The notes: generated by a model not told the origin, from the letters alone. A stretch of 64,000 nt of DNA from Torreya grandis (GCA_037957365.1 JARHVA010000666.1:621501-685500); one strand, 5' to 3'. Positions 1-13,600 are shown, counted from the first letter of the stretch. Made by a program: numbers and translations.

Positions 1-539
1 TCTAGTAGTTAGGAATGATAGAATCTAACATCCATACCTCAATAAACCTATACACATGCAATTATAGGCATTCACCCTCATAATAGATAAGGCATTTTAT
101 TCTGATAGTATTTGGTAGTTAGAATCAAGCTACTAATAGTCTACACACTTCTTCCCACATTAAATACTCATCCCTATGGATGGCCTACCAATTCATAATA
201 ATTCCATTCATCATAAATTCGATGGTGCTAACCCTCTAGTTCACATCTGGTACATACTATTAAAATCATAAGATGAACTCACCACCATCCTTTGTAGTAA
301 AATACTAGGGTATTTATCACTCATTCGCAAAGACCATTCATAAAGGTTGCAACTCATGATCTCCTTTTGCCCATTTAAGTACATGGGTGTCCGAGTCTCC
401 ACTTATTGAAGAAGTTATGTGCCATGGAAGAACACCCTCTATACTTGGTTCTATGTAGTCTTGTTTAGTATGACCTATTTGATATATAAAATTTATATCA
501 AATTGTGTTGGATATCTTACCATAATTAATAGCACATCC

Positions 540-1138
540 TCTTCAACCTTCTAAGGGATCTCCAAGGTATTCAACCACATTTTTCCCAAGATCTATTCTA
601 TGTTGAGAATCTAAGTCTATGAAATAGTGTTTTTGTAGAGGAAATTCTACTTTATTGCTCATAGAGCCTTCTACTTGTCTTTAATTGTGACCTTCATCAA
701 GCTAGCATTGGTACCACCATAGAGTGATTATGTCTCTTTTGGGATGATGTAAAGCCTATATTTAGTCTTGTTCAGAGGAATGACAATGATCCTATCATCT
801 TGATGAGACTCTAACTAATTCATGACCATGTTGATAGTCATAAACCCATTATAGGCCCACTTATTCCCTATCAACACAGGGTATTGAGCCTCATCTATCT
901 TCATATTGATCACTTTGAAATAACCTCATAGATTGAGTTTTGTGACTTTGATTTCTGTATCCTCTAGGTAATCAATAGGTTTGACCCTTCCATAGTTTGC
1001 AAGGTTGAGCATGATAGGATTATAGCTCAACACAAGTCTTCCCAAGGCTTTCCAAGTGGATATGGGGATCATATTTATAGTGCTTCCAAAGTTGAATATA
1101 GCATTAGGTATTTCATACCTAGATAGATCTATTCCCAT
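540..1138 (-). pseudogene. Retropepsin-like domain remnant (G1)
   Basis: The minus-strand open stretch 1138-926 has the plant gypsy aspartic-protease layout. The active-site loop reads NFGST at about 1093-1079, where the family has D-x-G-S/T, so the catalytic Asp appears to have become Asn. This is followed by INMIP.STWKALG and a strand ending in PIMLNLANY. Further conserved-looking blocks continue in other frames down to about 540. The enzyme would process the Gag-Pol polyprotein inside the element particle. The lost Asp and the frameshifts show it is dead. Confidence 0.72.
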
Positions 1139-2254
1139 CCTTGCATCAATGTCCTAAGGTCTTTTGGTCTTTAAAACCAAACCAACTTATTCATTCACTG
1201 TTGACCTTTCTACGCACATTCTAGTAGGTTATGGATCATGTTCATGATGTTTTAGGTGATATCTTAATTATGTAGTGTATTGAGGAGTATCATTAAATCC
1301 ATCAATGTAATGACAAACCTATCCTATCTAGTACATGCACTTTATACCCATACATTTGTGTGTCAAGAGCTACATCATCTCCTTTATTTATCCCTTAGCA
1401 TTGAATTATCTTCAAAATCTATGCAATTTCTTACATTAGGATTTTTTTAGTGGTAGGCTCAAGATATGTCTAGTTTTTCTTTTTTAATACCCAAGTCTTT
1501 AGGCATTTATAATGGAGGTAATCCCTATTTTGCATGTAGTTGTGTAAGTATTACATATAATGTGGCATCTTCCCTCAATTGTACATGAATCATATTAAAA
1601 TTTATAATAGGTATCTCCATTCATTATATTTATAATATTGGATAGTCTTTTGTATTATGATACTCTATCACCCTATAGTATGCACAGTAAGGTTACCTCT
1701 AGGGATTTATAGGGCAATTTCTCTGCACATGGTTTAGTTATCTACAAAGATAAAAATGAATGGGTGGGATGGGCCCATCATTTCCTCAGCCTCTTTGTAC
1801 ACCACCTTGATATCCTCCTCAATATCCTCCTCTATTATCCTAAAATCTTGATCCACCTTGGTGATATTATTGCTTGAAATTTTTGGTGCTCTATGATGTA
1901 TTCCATCCTTGTTGTTGTGGATATTCATTAAATCCAATCACTTGTATTTTTTGTGGGTTTAGGGCCCATCCTAACTATTGCACTTGAGAAATCACAAGAT
2001 TCTATGGAGTTTGGTATGGGTAGGTTTTAGTCTAATGTGGGAAGTTTTATGAGGCAATATTTTAGTTCTACATAAAAGGTAGGTTACTTACTAATTTTTG
2101 TGGTTGTTTCTATGCTTTAGGGACCCAAGGCATCACCAATAAATTCTAACCTAGTATGATGCTCCCTAGGTTAGGAGTATCTTGTGATGCAACTACATCT
2201 TTTTGCATAGAAACCATGAACATGTTCTTAGTTATATCCTCATTTAATTCCAAG

Positions 2255-2432
2255 AGTGCCTAGAAATCCTTGTCATCATGTGTAGGCAACTTACAAAATT
2301 TATAGTACGTGTTCTTTGGGGTTTTGATGTAATATTGTAAAAATTAACACAACAAGGTTGCATTTTCTACCACTCTACATATCTCACATAAATACGTCTT
2401 AGTCCTAGGGCATTCATTTATATGATGCCCTT
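2255..2432 (-). pseudogene. Degenerate gag zinc knuckles (G1)
   Basis: Three successive knuckle-like motifs can be read on the minus strand. The first is a GHHINECP half-knuckle at 2430-2411. The second is CEICRVVENATLLC, a C-X2-C-X4-H-X4-C motif with the His position occupied by Asn. The third is YYKFCKLPTHDDKDF, with the first and last Cys replaced by Tyr and Phe. In gypsy gag these knuckles bind the element RNA during packaging. All three have lost at least one ligand, and in-frame stops occur between them, so this is a fossil. The spacing and the KFCK..THDDKD pattern still make the identification fairly secure. Confidence 0.7.
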
Positions 2433-3948
2433 ATTTTTTGGACTCTATGCACCATATATCTAACTTGGGTCTCTCAACCGTTCCTTGAAACTAATCTAAT
2501 CTACTAAAGATAGTCAGTAAGGTACTTTATACCTTAGATGATGTCATAGCTACATCCCCATACTCTTTAATCTTCTACAACTATCTTTCTAACTCTAGAA
2601 TCTTTTTTAGGTTCTTTTCCTCTATATTCTCCATGTTGGACTCAGGTTCAAGCTCTATCTTTTCATCTTTGATTCATTCTCCCTTATCTTTCACACACCC
2701 CATATGCCCAAAGTGACTAATCCATGTGGAAAGGAATAGGTACCATTTATTTTTCCACATCAAAAATCTTAATGAGTGTAGGGAGTTTTAATAATTTTCC
2801 TCTTATCCCTCTCATAAATAGATCCTTTAAAATGCCAAATACTACATAGCCTTATATTGTGAACTATATGATATGCACGTCAATGTTTGAATCCAACCAA
2901 TGATCTATCATACACATCTATCTAGTGTTTAAGGCCTAAATCTATTTGATTTTTTCCTTAGACCAAGTAATGTTGACAGTCACACAAGATCTAAAATAAT
3001 TATGCTTTAGATGAGCCAACTAGTCAGCTAACAATCTAGGTAATTCATACCAAAATATCTCATAAATCTCACCATAAATATGTTCTTGCATAATATGTTA
3101 TTTAGAAAAACCTATTTTTTGAGCTCTCTTTTGTGCAAAATTAGCTATTTTTTTGTCTAGCTAGCATTCCATGTCTCTTTGACTAGGCAAGCACCTTAAT
3201 GTATCCTCAAACATTGAATTCCATGCTCACTACACCATTATTAGTAGAGGTTCCTAGGTTTTCACCAGAACATGCTAATTACGACAATAGAGTGTGTGAA
3301 GTTACATCAAAATATTAAAGGATGGTATAATCAAGACTTTGAAACATATTCAAGGTTCATTATAGAGAAATACACTTTTTTAATAACTCAACATATGATG
3401 TAAACTACTTATAAATATATAAAAAATACACATCAAAGTAGAATAATAAGGGAAACATTCATAATAACATAGAGAACTCTATGATTATACCATAAATGAG
3501 TATAAATGCTTAGAATTCATAAAAAAGGATCTAGTACTAGGGATTACAATAAGGAAACTTCCATAGATCAAGGTCTAGTTTTATCAATATTTTGTGTGAA
3601 AGCTCTTATAAAATAACAATCACTATTTTTTTACTCACACACTCATCAACCCTTCTATTGCATTATTTAAAAATACATATAGGAATTAGTTCATATGGTT
3701 GTAACTTTAGATTTACCACACTAAGAATAGTTATCCATATTACATTTAGTTGAGTCCTAACCAACATATAAATTCTCGTAACAACTCCTAACAACATGCA
3801 AATAGAATACAACTATATTTCCCTTAGGACGTTCTCATGCATACAAAGGGTTTTAAATTTACCATTTACTAATAACACTAATAATCTCCATAAGATTTTG
3901 GATATTTTATTTGTATCATTATGATAATATAAAAACCTAGTGTTAAAG

Positions 3949-4019
3949 CCTCATATCTAACTACAAAGCAATGCATGATTACCTGAGGACTAAGCACAGT
4001 TTTCTTGTTAGATATGAGG
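3949..4019. repeat. Short inverted repeat
   Basis: Thirteen bases at 3949-3961 (CCTCATATCTAAC) are repeated as an exact inverted copy at 4007-4019, with a 45-base loop. Similarity continues outward with a one-base slip. It could be the ends of a tiny deletion derivative of a DNA transposon, a hairpin in the G1 leader, or chance. No target-site duplication was identified. Confidence 0.5.
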
Positions 4020-4309
4020 TTTGATTTAATTGAGTAATGAGAGTATATAAATAAATATTAATATTATTAAGACTCTTAGGTATGTTTCATTTGAAATTTT
4101 TTACTAGATGGGAAATAATGCATTTATACTTAATATGCCTCCTTATATGAATATTTATTCCATTTCTAATGTTGAGAACCTATGCCTCTTTGATCCTTCC
4201 ATGTTAGAAAATGAAGATTAAGGTATGTTTCAAAATTAAATTTAAGACATCACTCCTAATATTCAACTAAAATTGGAGGAGGATGTTGTGCTAAGAAGAA
4301 GGAGAGGAC

Positions 4310-4460
4310 ACCAACAAGAGGAGTGCAAGAGAGTTGGGTGGTTGTGTTAGAGGGTCAGCTCTATGGTAAGGCTAAGTGGCATTATAAAAAATGTGGGAAA
4401 TATATTCATAACTTATAGAGTTTTTAAATCTCTTAGGTACATAAAATCCTCAAATTTTGG
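4310..4460 (+). pseudogene. Possible BED-type zinc-finger trace
   Basis: A plus-strand reading gives GQLYGKAKWHYKKCGKYIHN followed, after a frame change, by a basic RVFKSLRYIKSS stretch. This resembles the start of BED fingers found in hAT-type transposases (aromatic/basic run, C-x-x-C, then an R-V-K..L helix). The first Cys would have become Tyr, and the distal Cys/His pair is not recognisable. No transposase catalytic domain is seen nearby. It could equally be a chance resemblance in degenerate retroelement DNA. Confidence 0.25.
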
Positions 4461-6159
4461 AGGAATGATCCAAAATATGGATCTAGTTTACTAGGCATGT
4501 CGTCTAATTCATTTACACTATACTCAACTATATTACACGTATTCATTTTTTTTAATTTAATTTAAAATAATAAATTAAATTTTAGTGGAATAATCAGTAT
4601 TTGGATGGTCCAAGTATTATTTTATTGATAATATCAATATCTTTCAGCCTTTGAAACTAGATGTTTCATTAAATATGATAAAATTACGAATAAAAATTGG
4701 TGATGGTAGCAGAACGACCTATATTTGTAGGTGGTAATCACATAACTATCTTGGTGGATATGTAACCACCCAAATGGTTTCATAATAATTAAATTTATTA
4801 AATTCAATTGTTTTTCACAAATAAAAACATAAACAAAGGTGTGGTTACAAACACTTCCTCTTATTGGTGATGGTTTGTTAGAAGTCATTGGAATGTTATA
4901 AGGTGGAGGGGAATAAATGTAGTATATTTTTAAAGTAGAGGATATACAAAATGTAGTGATGAGTCTTGAAGCTAGATTAACATTGTAATTTTCAAGTTTG
5001 GGACCTTGTTCACATTGTCTCATTATTTTCTAGTTGTGAACCATTCTAATTATGTTGGATTAGTGAAGTGTCTAATAAGTGAAAAGTAGTATTGAGTATT
5101 TTTTTTGGATAATGTAGTAGAGAAAAATATGTCCATGAAGGCCATGTCTGGTAGTAAAGTATACAATTCTATAATTACACAATGGAAGGGTATTTCACTT
5201 GCTTAACCTAGTAGAAATTTTCTCACATCAGGTTTCTCCAAATAATATAGTGTGTCCATATTATGTTTTGTTTATTATTATGCTTATTTATTGTGTTTAA
5301 TATGTTGTATATTTCATTTCCAACACTTTTTATCTCTTTTTTATCATTTAAAGTAGTCTGCAACAATCATATGTTGATCTAAATGTGTGGGATCCATGTT
5401 GGTGAAGCTTAATATGGAATATCCACCTAGTTTATTGATCAAAAGTTTCATCATGAAGTGATATATAAATAATATTTTTATAGATAATGGACTATTGATA
5501 AATTATAATATAAAAACTTTATCTAGAGTATTTTTAAGTTGATCACTAACATCATAATATATAATTACATTGGCTAGTATCTTAGGAGGTGGAGGAATAT
5601 TATGAGGGATATTGTGACTACCTCTACTTTGTCATATAGGGTGAAACACCCTACCTCTCCATGTTGCGATAGCATGGACCTCTATATTCAATATGAGTAT
5701 ATGAAAAATAATAGGGTAAGGATGTTGACTATTAGTTCCAAGAGGTTTAGATGGAGGAGGAATGATGGGATTCATACATGCCATTCTATATCAATTAGTA
5801 AATGGAAGCATCTTAGATTCAATATTCATACAATATGTGTTTCCAAGGATAGATAAGAATTTACTATTATTGATATTGTCCTTAAATTTATAATAAATAT
5901 ATTTACCCATATCATTACAATGAGTTGTAAACATATCGTGTATTTAGGAAATAAACATGTAATCATTAAAATCATATCTTAGATCACAAAATATAACCTA
6001 TCAACATTAATTCCAACTATGTTAAGGTTTTTGCTTATGTGAATAGGAGAAATCATAAATCAAATCTAAAAGTCAAACCCTAATATAGGATAAAATAAAA
6101 CCCTACAAAAGTATGAAAATCTAAGGTAGAAGAGAAAATGGTTTTTCATGCTCAATTTA

Positions 6160-6179
6160 ATTATAGGCTTCACCAAAAT
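6160..6179 (-). other. Candidate primer-binding site / LTR junction of G1
   Basis: On the minus strand a CA dinucleotide is followed by TTTTGGTGAAGCC. The same arrangement (..ACA then TTTGGTG) occurs at the well-supported junction of element Y at 33284/33285. If genuine, the 5' LTR of G1 begins at about 6179 and extends rightward, and the G1 interior runs from 6178 down through the gag remnant. I could not find a second copy of this LTR in the window, so the call rests on the motif alone. Confidence 0.35.
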
Positions 6180-8334
6180 GTTTTACTTATTTTTTCATTA
6201 ATATGATATAAGAATAATAAAACTATGAATATTCAGGTTCTATAAAATATGGAAATAATCATATATTTGTGAATGTAAAAGTGTATATTGATATTGCATT
6301 CATTATCCTTAAAAAAAATTTTTTTTGAAGAGATACACTTATCTGATTTCTAATTTATAATACTCAATACATTCATCAAAGTCCTTAAAAATTTCCTATG
6401 TTTGCTTGGTAACTGTTTAGATTAGAAAACATGAGTTTAAACTTGGCATAGACACTGTCTACAAAGCTTAAAACATCTGGGGTGACTAGTATTATCTCAG
6501 CTTTGATGATAATTTCCCATTTGACTATGTTATTCTATGCTACCACAAACCATTATGCCAACACCTATAGATACATATTATGTGTGTGATTTCCTTTGGT
6601 CCTATGTGTTGATCCATGTTTTGCTTCTCTTTCCTTCAAAACCCTAATCACTTTTGACATAATATGACCCTTAAAATAGATTGAATAGCCCCAACCACTC
6701 CCCAGTGAGTGACCAAAAATTTCATATGTTATAATAATTGAAAGAGAGCTCAAAGTGCAGATATTTATCCCATCTAGGTGTATGTGTGCACCATTATGAT
6801 CATGCTAGAATTAAATTTAATGTTTAGCTTTCAACACTCTACACCATGAAATTTTGACCTGCATTTTTATTAAGACTTAAATATATTCATACTATTTTAA
6901 TTATTTTTATATATATATGCCTTTATGGTATTATCTCAAGTGCTAATTGATTTCTCAATGTGATTTCCAAGTAATAACCAAGATACCAAGTAAATATGAC
7001 CTTAATATTGATTTGTATTTATAGATAACTCTTTCATATTTCCTATTATGACCAACCCAAAAACTATGTGTATACAAACCTAATAGAGACACCCAAAATT
7101 GAAAATTAGTCATTGAGTGTTCTTAGACACTATTGATAGAAGTAGACACGTATGGAAAATTACATCTATTTTACTATATTCATTACTATCTTAGGAATGA
7201 AAATTAATGAAGTAAGACATGAATACATGCTTATAGGATTAAGGAAGGTTATTTTATCTTAGCGTGATCCTAAATATGCCTATATAGTAAATTGGGGTTC
7301 AAAAAACAACAAGTGGTTAGAGTAAATAAGAAAGTGTGTAAAAACTTTAAGCACGTATGCAAAGTCTAAGTATATCAATGTGTGAGAATGTTGGTGTTTC
7401 CAAAGTGTCTAATACCAATTTTATATGTTTATAGGAAGTAAGGAGAAACTTAGATATTATGGGGGTGGGAGGGGGGAGTGGGAGGTGAAGAGTGGGATAA
7501 ACTAAGGTATGAGGTACCCTAAAGGATCTTAATCCACCTTCACTTTCCCACTTGCATCTTCTAGCTCTAGGAAAAACCCTAGTTTAAAAATACAAGAGTG
7601 CATTATCTTATTATTAGTTGTTATCAAAATATTTTAGATTTTCCAACTAAGGATCAAAACTCAATTTCCACAAAGAGGAAATGGATTCATGTAGGATATC
7701 TCACTTCATGACTTGTACAATTTTTTATATACCCTTTTTTATTTCTTTCCCTATCTATCCTATGTGTTATTTTCAAACCCCATAATTATTTAAATAGATT
7801 TAATATTCCATTGGATTCACTCAGTTTGAGTTTGAGGGCTATGCAAAGGTAACTAGAGATCAATAAAAACCAAAACAAAGGAAAAAATAATAACATTTTA
7901 TAGGTTTGATCAATAATTATGGGCATGGTTGAATGTTAATCCAACCCTAATGAAACCATATCACTTCTTTGAAATGACTATGAGGAGATTAATAATACAA
8001 AAAATAATTTCCCTAAATCTAATCAAGTAAACATAAGGGATGATTGATATAATCATCATTTCATCCTTTTTTATTTTTACAATGATTTAATTTTCAAAAA
8101 AATTAAAAATGACATGAATAACTATGTGGTGTCTCCTTATGTGTAGTCTTCCCCTTACCTTAAATTTCATAAATAATGTAAAGCATAAGGTTCCTTTATA
8201 ATCTTAGTCTCTCAATCATAGATATAAAATACATTATATTCCTAATCCCTTTCAAATTTAGGATATTAAGGCTAATGAAATATAAGGCACCCAAATTTTA
8301 GCTTCTTGTTCTTATTCTTAGTAATGCATCCATG
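6180..8334. other. Unassigned AT-rich sequence, possible G1 LTR
   Basis: No protein or RNA gene is recognised here. The left part may be the LTR of G1 (see 6160-6179). A guanine-rich purine tract stands out at 7461-7497. The right end abuts the first X-family LTR fragment at 8335. Confidence 0.3.
7461..7497 (+). other. G-rich purine tract
   Basis: An almost pure purine stretch with runs of five, three and six guanines plus further GGG groups, very unlike the AT-rich surroundings. It has the four G-runs needed for a possible G-quadruplex. Polypurine tracts also lie just inside 3' LTRs, but no LTR start is recognisable next to it. Confidence 0.6.
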
Positions 8335-9568
8335 TGTAGACACATAATATTAATCACTAAGTGCTTGAAAATGTTTATTATTGATGTCCTTACCCTTGGT
8401 CTATTTTCCATTTCACTAACTTGAAATCTATAAAAGAGTGTTCACTATCTTATAAACATTACAAATATCATACAAACATCCATATTTTAGATACATTCAT
8501 ACTTACTCATCCCATAGGCTCCTATAAAACTTATATTAATAGTCTTTGGTATTCTGGGACAAGTCCAGATTAGTCAGACAAGTCTACACTATGTTCTTGT
8601 CCCCTAGTTTGGCCTTGTCCCCCATGCTCCAACTATCACTTTTTGAATTGAGACATTTCAAAATGACTCTGTCATGTGTTTGGTAAAGTTGGTTAGAAAA
8701 ACTATTTAAAATATTCCCCTATTAAATCACATCAAGGACACTCGTTATTTTCCCCATTAGATCTATCTATAAATTACAATGCACACTGAGCAAAATAGTG
8801 CTACCTCTTCCTATTTCAAATATATATCATTCTAACAATCTTAAGCCAAGTTTTAATATTGTTTATTATAGGTTAGAGGCATCTATTATCAAGTATTTCA
8901 ATTAATATTATAGATATAGCTATTTTAGTTGCATAATAATCGATCACACAATCACCCTAGGATGAAGAACTACATTGACCTGAGGCCCATTTTGGTTATG
9001 TGGGTAATGCTCAGTTACACAAGGTTTTTGAGGCCAACTCAACTATTCCCCTTACCTATTTCCCCACTTTTGGATTTAGTGTCTATATTATTTCTTGTGC
9101 ATTATATAGGGTTTTCTCTTTTGAAAATATTTTATGTGATAACATAGAACACAAATCTCAATAATTATAACTTAAAAGAGATCACACAACCATAATAAAA
9201 AATAAGGAATAAAGTCAATCATAACATGAACATAGTATCTAGACAGGGCCACCATGTTCCCTTATCCACCTTCCACATACTTGTCTCAATAAATTTAAAA
9301 TTATTATTTTTAACATGAATTAATTCATAGGTCAATTTCACACAGTTTTCAGTTACATTGAGCTTACACAGTCAAACATATATATGTTGTAGGGATATTT
9401 TCACATCATTGGGTCCTTTTACTATTTTTTATCAAGTTTTCATTTTTTATCAATTTTGTAGCATAATCTATTTGATTATATTTTAATATTAGATCAATAC
9501 ATATCAAAAATTTATTTCAATAGTTTAATACCATTAGTTTAAGAACACTTAAATTAAAAGGGTTAAAA
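8335..9568 (+). repeat. Family X LTR, long type, 3'-truncated
   Basis: Begins TGTAGACACATAATATTAATC, the same start seen at 9569, 36750, 37680 and 44921. It follows the long LTR type, including the block of about 690 bases absent from the short type. It stops within the AAATTAAAAGGGTTAA stretch, where the next LTR copy starts directly. The last few hundred bases of a full long LTR (about 1770 bases) are missing. Confidence 0.8.
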
Positions 9569-10643
9569 TGTAAACACATAAAATTAATTAATTTTTTTAT
9601 AATGTTTCTTCTTGACATCCTTACCCTTACTTGCTCTATTCACCATTTCATTAACTCAAAATATATAAGAGAGCCTTCATTATCTTGTAATCACTAAAAA
9701 TATCATGCATACATCTCTATTTCATCTACAATCAACCCTATTATGCTTATCGACCTAGATTCCAAAATCAAGAATATATTCAATCATGAAATTACCACAA
9801 CATCTAGACAAGGTTGTAGTGTGCCCCTATCCACCTCCCACAAACTTGTCCCAACATATTGTAAGTTATTATTTTTAAAACAACTTTGTTTTTAGGTCAA
9901 TTTCACATAGTTTCCATTACAATGAGCTTACACAAACATATTTATTTCTATTTTAGGAAAGTTTACACATCCATAAGCCCTTTCACTATTTTTAGCCAGT
10001 TTTCATTTTTTGTACATTTTGTAGCATATTGTATTTGACTATATTTTAATATTTTATCAGTACATATAAAAATTTCAATTTTAATAGTTTAATAATAGTT
10101 AAATTAAAAGGGTTAAACATTATGGTGAAATTAATTTTTTTAGAACATTGCTTGTTATTTTTCCTTTTTTTTAGGAAATGATATTCAATTTTCTATAAAT
10201 TATTGACACTGAAATAAAATAGCCTTTAACCTTGGATAATTTATGACATAAAATGATTTAATTTATTTGAATTTAGATTAAATCCAACACTGAATGAATT
10301 GTCTTGTGAAATTGGATCCTTCCAACATAGAAGCTCTTTTTTTTCACCTCAGGTTGAAATTTGCTTGATTTCTAAAAGCAAAAATCTTTCAATTTATTTT
10401 CTATTTATTTTTTATTTTTTTAGAAACTATGTTCCAATAATTTTAAAACTACTTAGTGATTTTCATAAAGAGATATGTAGTGTTCTATTTATATACATCA
10501 CGGTGTGTGGGGTTTACCTAATATTCATATCCATAATACAATACTAAACATAGAGTTTAGTTTTCACATACCTCACAATATATCAAAAATGATGAGGGTA
10601 CCTTATTTATACCATAGGAAGTCTCTTTTATACATTTAATTTG
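9569..10643 (+). mobile_element. Family X 5' LTR, short type (copy A)
   Basis: A complete LTR of about 1075 bases, starting TGTAAACACATAAAATTAATT and ending before the primer-binding-site-like TGGTGAACC. Compared with the long copies at 37680 and 44921 it lacks one central block. Its 3' part (AACACT..AAACATAGAGTTTAGTTTTCACAT and onward) aligns with theirs. It belongs with the interior that starts at 23165, from which it is separated by the nested Z element. Confidence 0.82.
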
Positions 10644-10647
10644 TGGT

Positions 10648-10652
10648 GAACC
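10648..10652 (+). repeat. Left target-site duplication of Z
   Basis: GAACC at the left edge of Z is matched by AAACC at 23160-23164 on the right, with one transition difference. Removing Z rejoins TGGTGAACC with TAAGATGAGTG. This restores the family X junction seen intact at 39457 and 46684, so Z entered the X primer-binding site. Confidence 0.75.
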
Positions 10653-13600
10653 TATTTTCACTTGAATATGCACCCGTTGAGGAGATGCAAAGCTCTCCTC
10701 CTCCAATTGGAATAATGGAATCAACTCTAGGTTTTTGGGTAACCTAAGGAATGAGGTGAGTCTCTAGATAGGGCTAGATCCCTCGATGTACCACTATGGA
10801 TCAAAATACAACTAAACCTTTAGGGGATGAAAAGGGAGAAAGATAATTGAAAGCAAATATAAATTAAGGAGGTGATACACCAAATTAATTTGATGACTTC
10901 CAACCAATTTCATTCTACACTTGAGACCAAGAAACAAACTAAAACATATATTCCTTCAATCTTCATCTTCTCACATCAATGTTACATTGTGAGGTCATGT
11001 ATAGATGTGCAAAACTAATAAGAATAGACAAGTGGACTTGAATGGAAATAATGAAAAGACTAACTCACTCAAAATTTCAAATCTCCTAAAACACTTCACA
11101 TGCTCTGCAAGAAGTTTTCCAACTGCAAACAAGATTAATCATTTAAGTGGAACACACTTATGAAAAATCATTAAGAGGTAAAACTTAGAAATTTTATTGA
11201 TCAAAATTTATACAAATTATTATGGCTTCACCATACTTAGGTGGATCATAGCATACAATGGCCAAAATGGCTTGCTTTTATAGAACTTGAGAGAAAGATA
11301 AAAGTCCAAGGGTCATAAGGACACTTGTAAAACTAATAAAATGAGTTAATTATGAATTTTAATAGGATATTTAATGCACCATTCAAGGTGTATATGTCCA
11401 AGTGTCCATACAAGTCATCAAATTTATGCAAAGTGGCATAAAACTCCTCTTTTTGCATAGAAAAAATACCTTCATGATTGGTATTATTTGGACATCCTAT
11501 AACTAATTAAAAGAATGAATAATTATTTAAATGGAATGTTATGATCCAATAAATTCCTCTCCATGCATTTTTTGCATGCCTGGTCCTCTAGAAACCTCTA
11601 AAAGTGAACCATCATCATCTGTTATCCAAAAAATTGCCCTTCCATGCACCCTTCACACTTGGCCTCCAAAATGCCTTCATTTTTACATAAAAATACATAT
11701 AAGGTATTTGGTGACATTTTTCAAGACCCTAAATGAACTTGGAAGCATCAGGGGTACCTTAAAAGGATATTCACTTGAAGTTTTCACACATTTCACTAGT
11801 TTGTCCAATAGGCCAGTTTTGACTGGCTAAGTTAAAATATTTTGTTTACACACTCATAAGATTTATATTGGAATACAATATAAATTTTTAGTTATTTAAA
11901 GTCTCAATATTCCATCCAAACTTGGTTTCATCCTTAGAATCCTCCTATAGCCTTCACAACACATAAAATAGTGAAAAAGCCTATTTTTGACATGTCCATA
12001 TAGTTCCATACATATAATTTTAATGTGGAGAATATTTATGGGGTAATTTGAAATATAAAATAGTTTTAATGGTGAAATTTTTCCATTATATTATCTTTCC
12101 AACTCAATTTTCATAAACTAGTCTTAACCAAGGTTTCTAAGGGTTTCTGAGTAGTTTCTAGTCTTAAGCTTAGTTCATAAAGATGGGATGTTGAATATAC
12201 AAAAAAATTCCAATATATAATATTTAAAGACCTTTATAAACTTCCCAAAACTCCTTATATCCCCATGCATATCCTCCAAAAAGATGTGAGCATCTAAACT
12301 TGTCGATCTCTTCCTTGCACCTTTTACATGCTTAAATTGATTCCTAAGCCAAAAATGACCTTCTTGATGGTTTCATCTAAATTTATTAGATTTAACACAT
12401 ATTTATACACCCAATAAATTTTTTTATATATATTATATAATGATCAATTCATGTTAAAAATGTAAAATACCCCCTATTTGGGCATTAGGCCTAATGTTGC
12501 TCAATAGGCCTGATTGCAGCCTAAAGCACAAAATGACATTGTTAAGGGCCTCCCTATATTTTATGATCTAAGACACACAAAATTCCATACTAAAAACAAT
12601 ATATAATGATACATAATGTATATATCATGCTAAAATGGAAAATAACCTCTCATTAGGCTTTAGGTCCCTTCAAGGCTTATAATCTTGACTGCAACATTTG
12701 ATGGTTTGGACTACTCTACTTAGTTTCACCCCCTATCTATTGGTATATTATGATAAAATAGGTGTATTACAACTCTCCAAACATTCCTATAATGTATAAA
12801 CAACCTCAATCTCATCCTATCGCCCGCTTTCCTCAAGTTGGCCTATTTGTGCACAAAGGCAAGTACCCTCTATCTAAGACAAAATAGAGGGAACTTCCCC
12901 TATTTGTCTAGACTAAATGGATATTTTATAATCTCCTTTAAGTTTTAAGGATTATCTCTACAAAATTTTGACCTTTAATCCAATTCTAGACCCCCAAATC
13001 TCCTCAATTTTCAAGGTAGACCTCTAGGAGACAGACTGTGTGCCCATTCAACTATGTGGACCATGTTTTGGTGATTGAAGACCTTCCATTTTATTGATTT
13101 TTGATTAAAATAGCATATATATGTTTTCATAATTATTATTTATGTGTTTTAGTCCTTGATCCCCACTTTGACTTATTGTGGCTCACTCATACTCCTAGAT
13201 TTATAAGACTGAGTTTACTCTTGACCGAGTTTTGCCTTAAGAAGGAGCCATGTAGGTAGCCTTGGGCTCTTTCATAATTATTCATGGTATCTTAGGATAT
13301 ATTTATTATATTAAAACTATTATTAATTAATTCAAACTCATTTTTCACTCCAATTCTACATAATTTCTCAAGACTAGGTTCTCTACTACCCTTGTTGACT
13401 GAGACCTTTTTTTGTTGAGACCCTATTGTAGGTTCATCAAGTTCTAAGCTTGGATTCAAAGTTCACAAACCAATTTAGATATATTTTAATCTATAAGGAT
13501 TTTGTTTATATCATTTTTTCACATTTATTCTTTATCAAATCTCAAGAAATCAAACTTATTATCTCACTACCTACCTACCTGTTGTAGGTGAGCATCTCAG

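Larger units (their letters stand above)
1..3250 (-). pseudogene. Ty3/gypsy gag-protease remnant (element G1)
   Basis: Decayed gag and protease of a plant Ty3/gypsy element, read on the minus strand from about 3250 down to the window edge. Visible in order are a gag-like stretch (about 3200-2700), cysteine/histidine knuckles (about 2432-2255), a hydrophilic linker (1937-1734) and a retropepsin-like domain (1138 to about 540). After that comes an open stretch at 535-338 that fits the spacer before reverse transcriptase. No reverse transcriptase is seen before the left edge, so the element is cut by the window. Several frames are needed to follow the protein, and many stops fall where related proteins have Gln or Trp, so it cannot be functional. 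Family assignment rests on motif order and the protease; the gag part is the least certain. Confidence 0.72.
3251..6178. other. Unassigned sequence, probably G1 leader
   Basis: If the junction at 6178 is right, this is the untranslated leader and upstream gag of G1 on the minus strand. It is AT-rich with many stops in all frames. The longest open stretches (4634-5023 minus, 5602-5856 plus) show no motif I recognise. Confidence 0.3.

Noticed and set aside
4634..5023. 129-residue minus-strand open frame
   Set aside because: No recognisable domain or homologous copy; the composition looks like AT-rich non-coding DNA. Left as part of the G1 leader.
11531..11830. 99-residue open frame in the Z 5' LTR, and a minus frame at 18963-19199 in the 3' LTR
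   Set aside because: The minus frame is partly readable in both LTRs, but the two LTRs are copies of one sequence, so shared reading is not evidence of selection. The third copy (about 62150-62400) does not keep it open.
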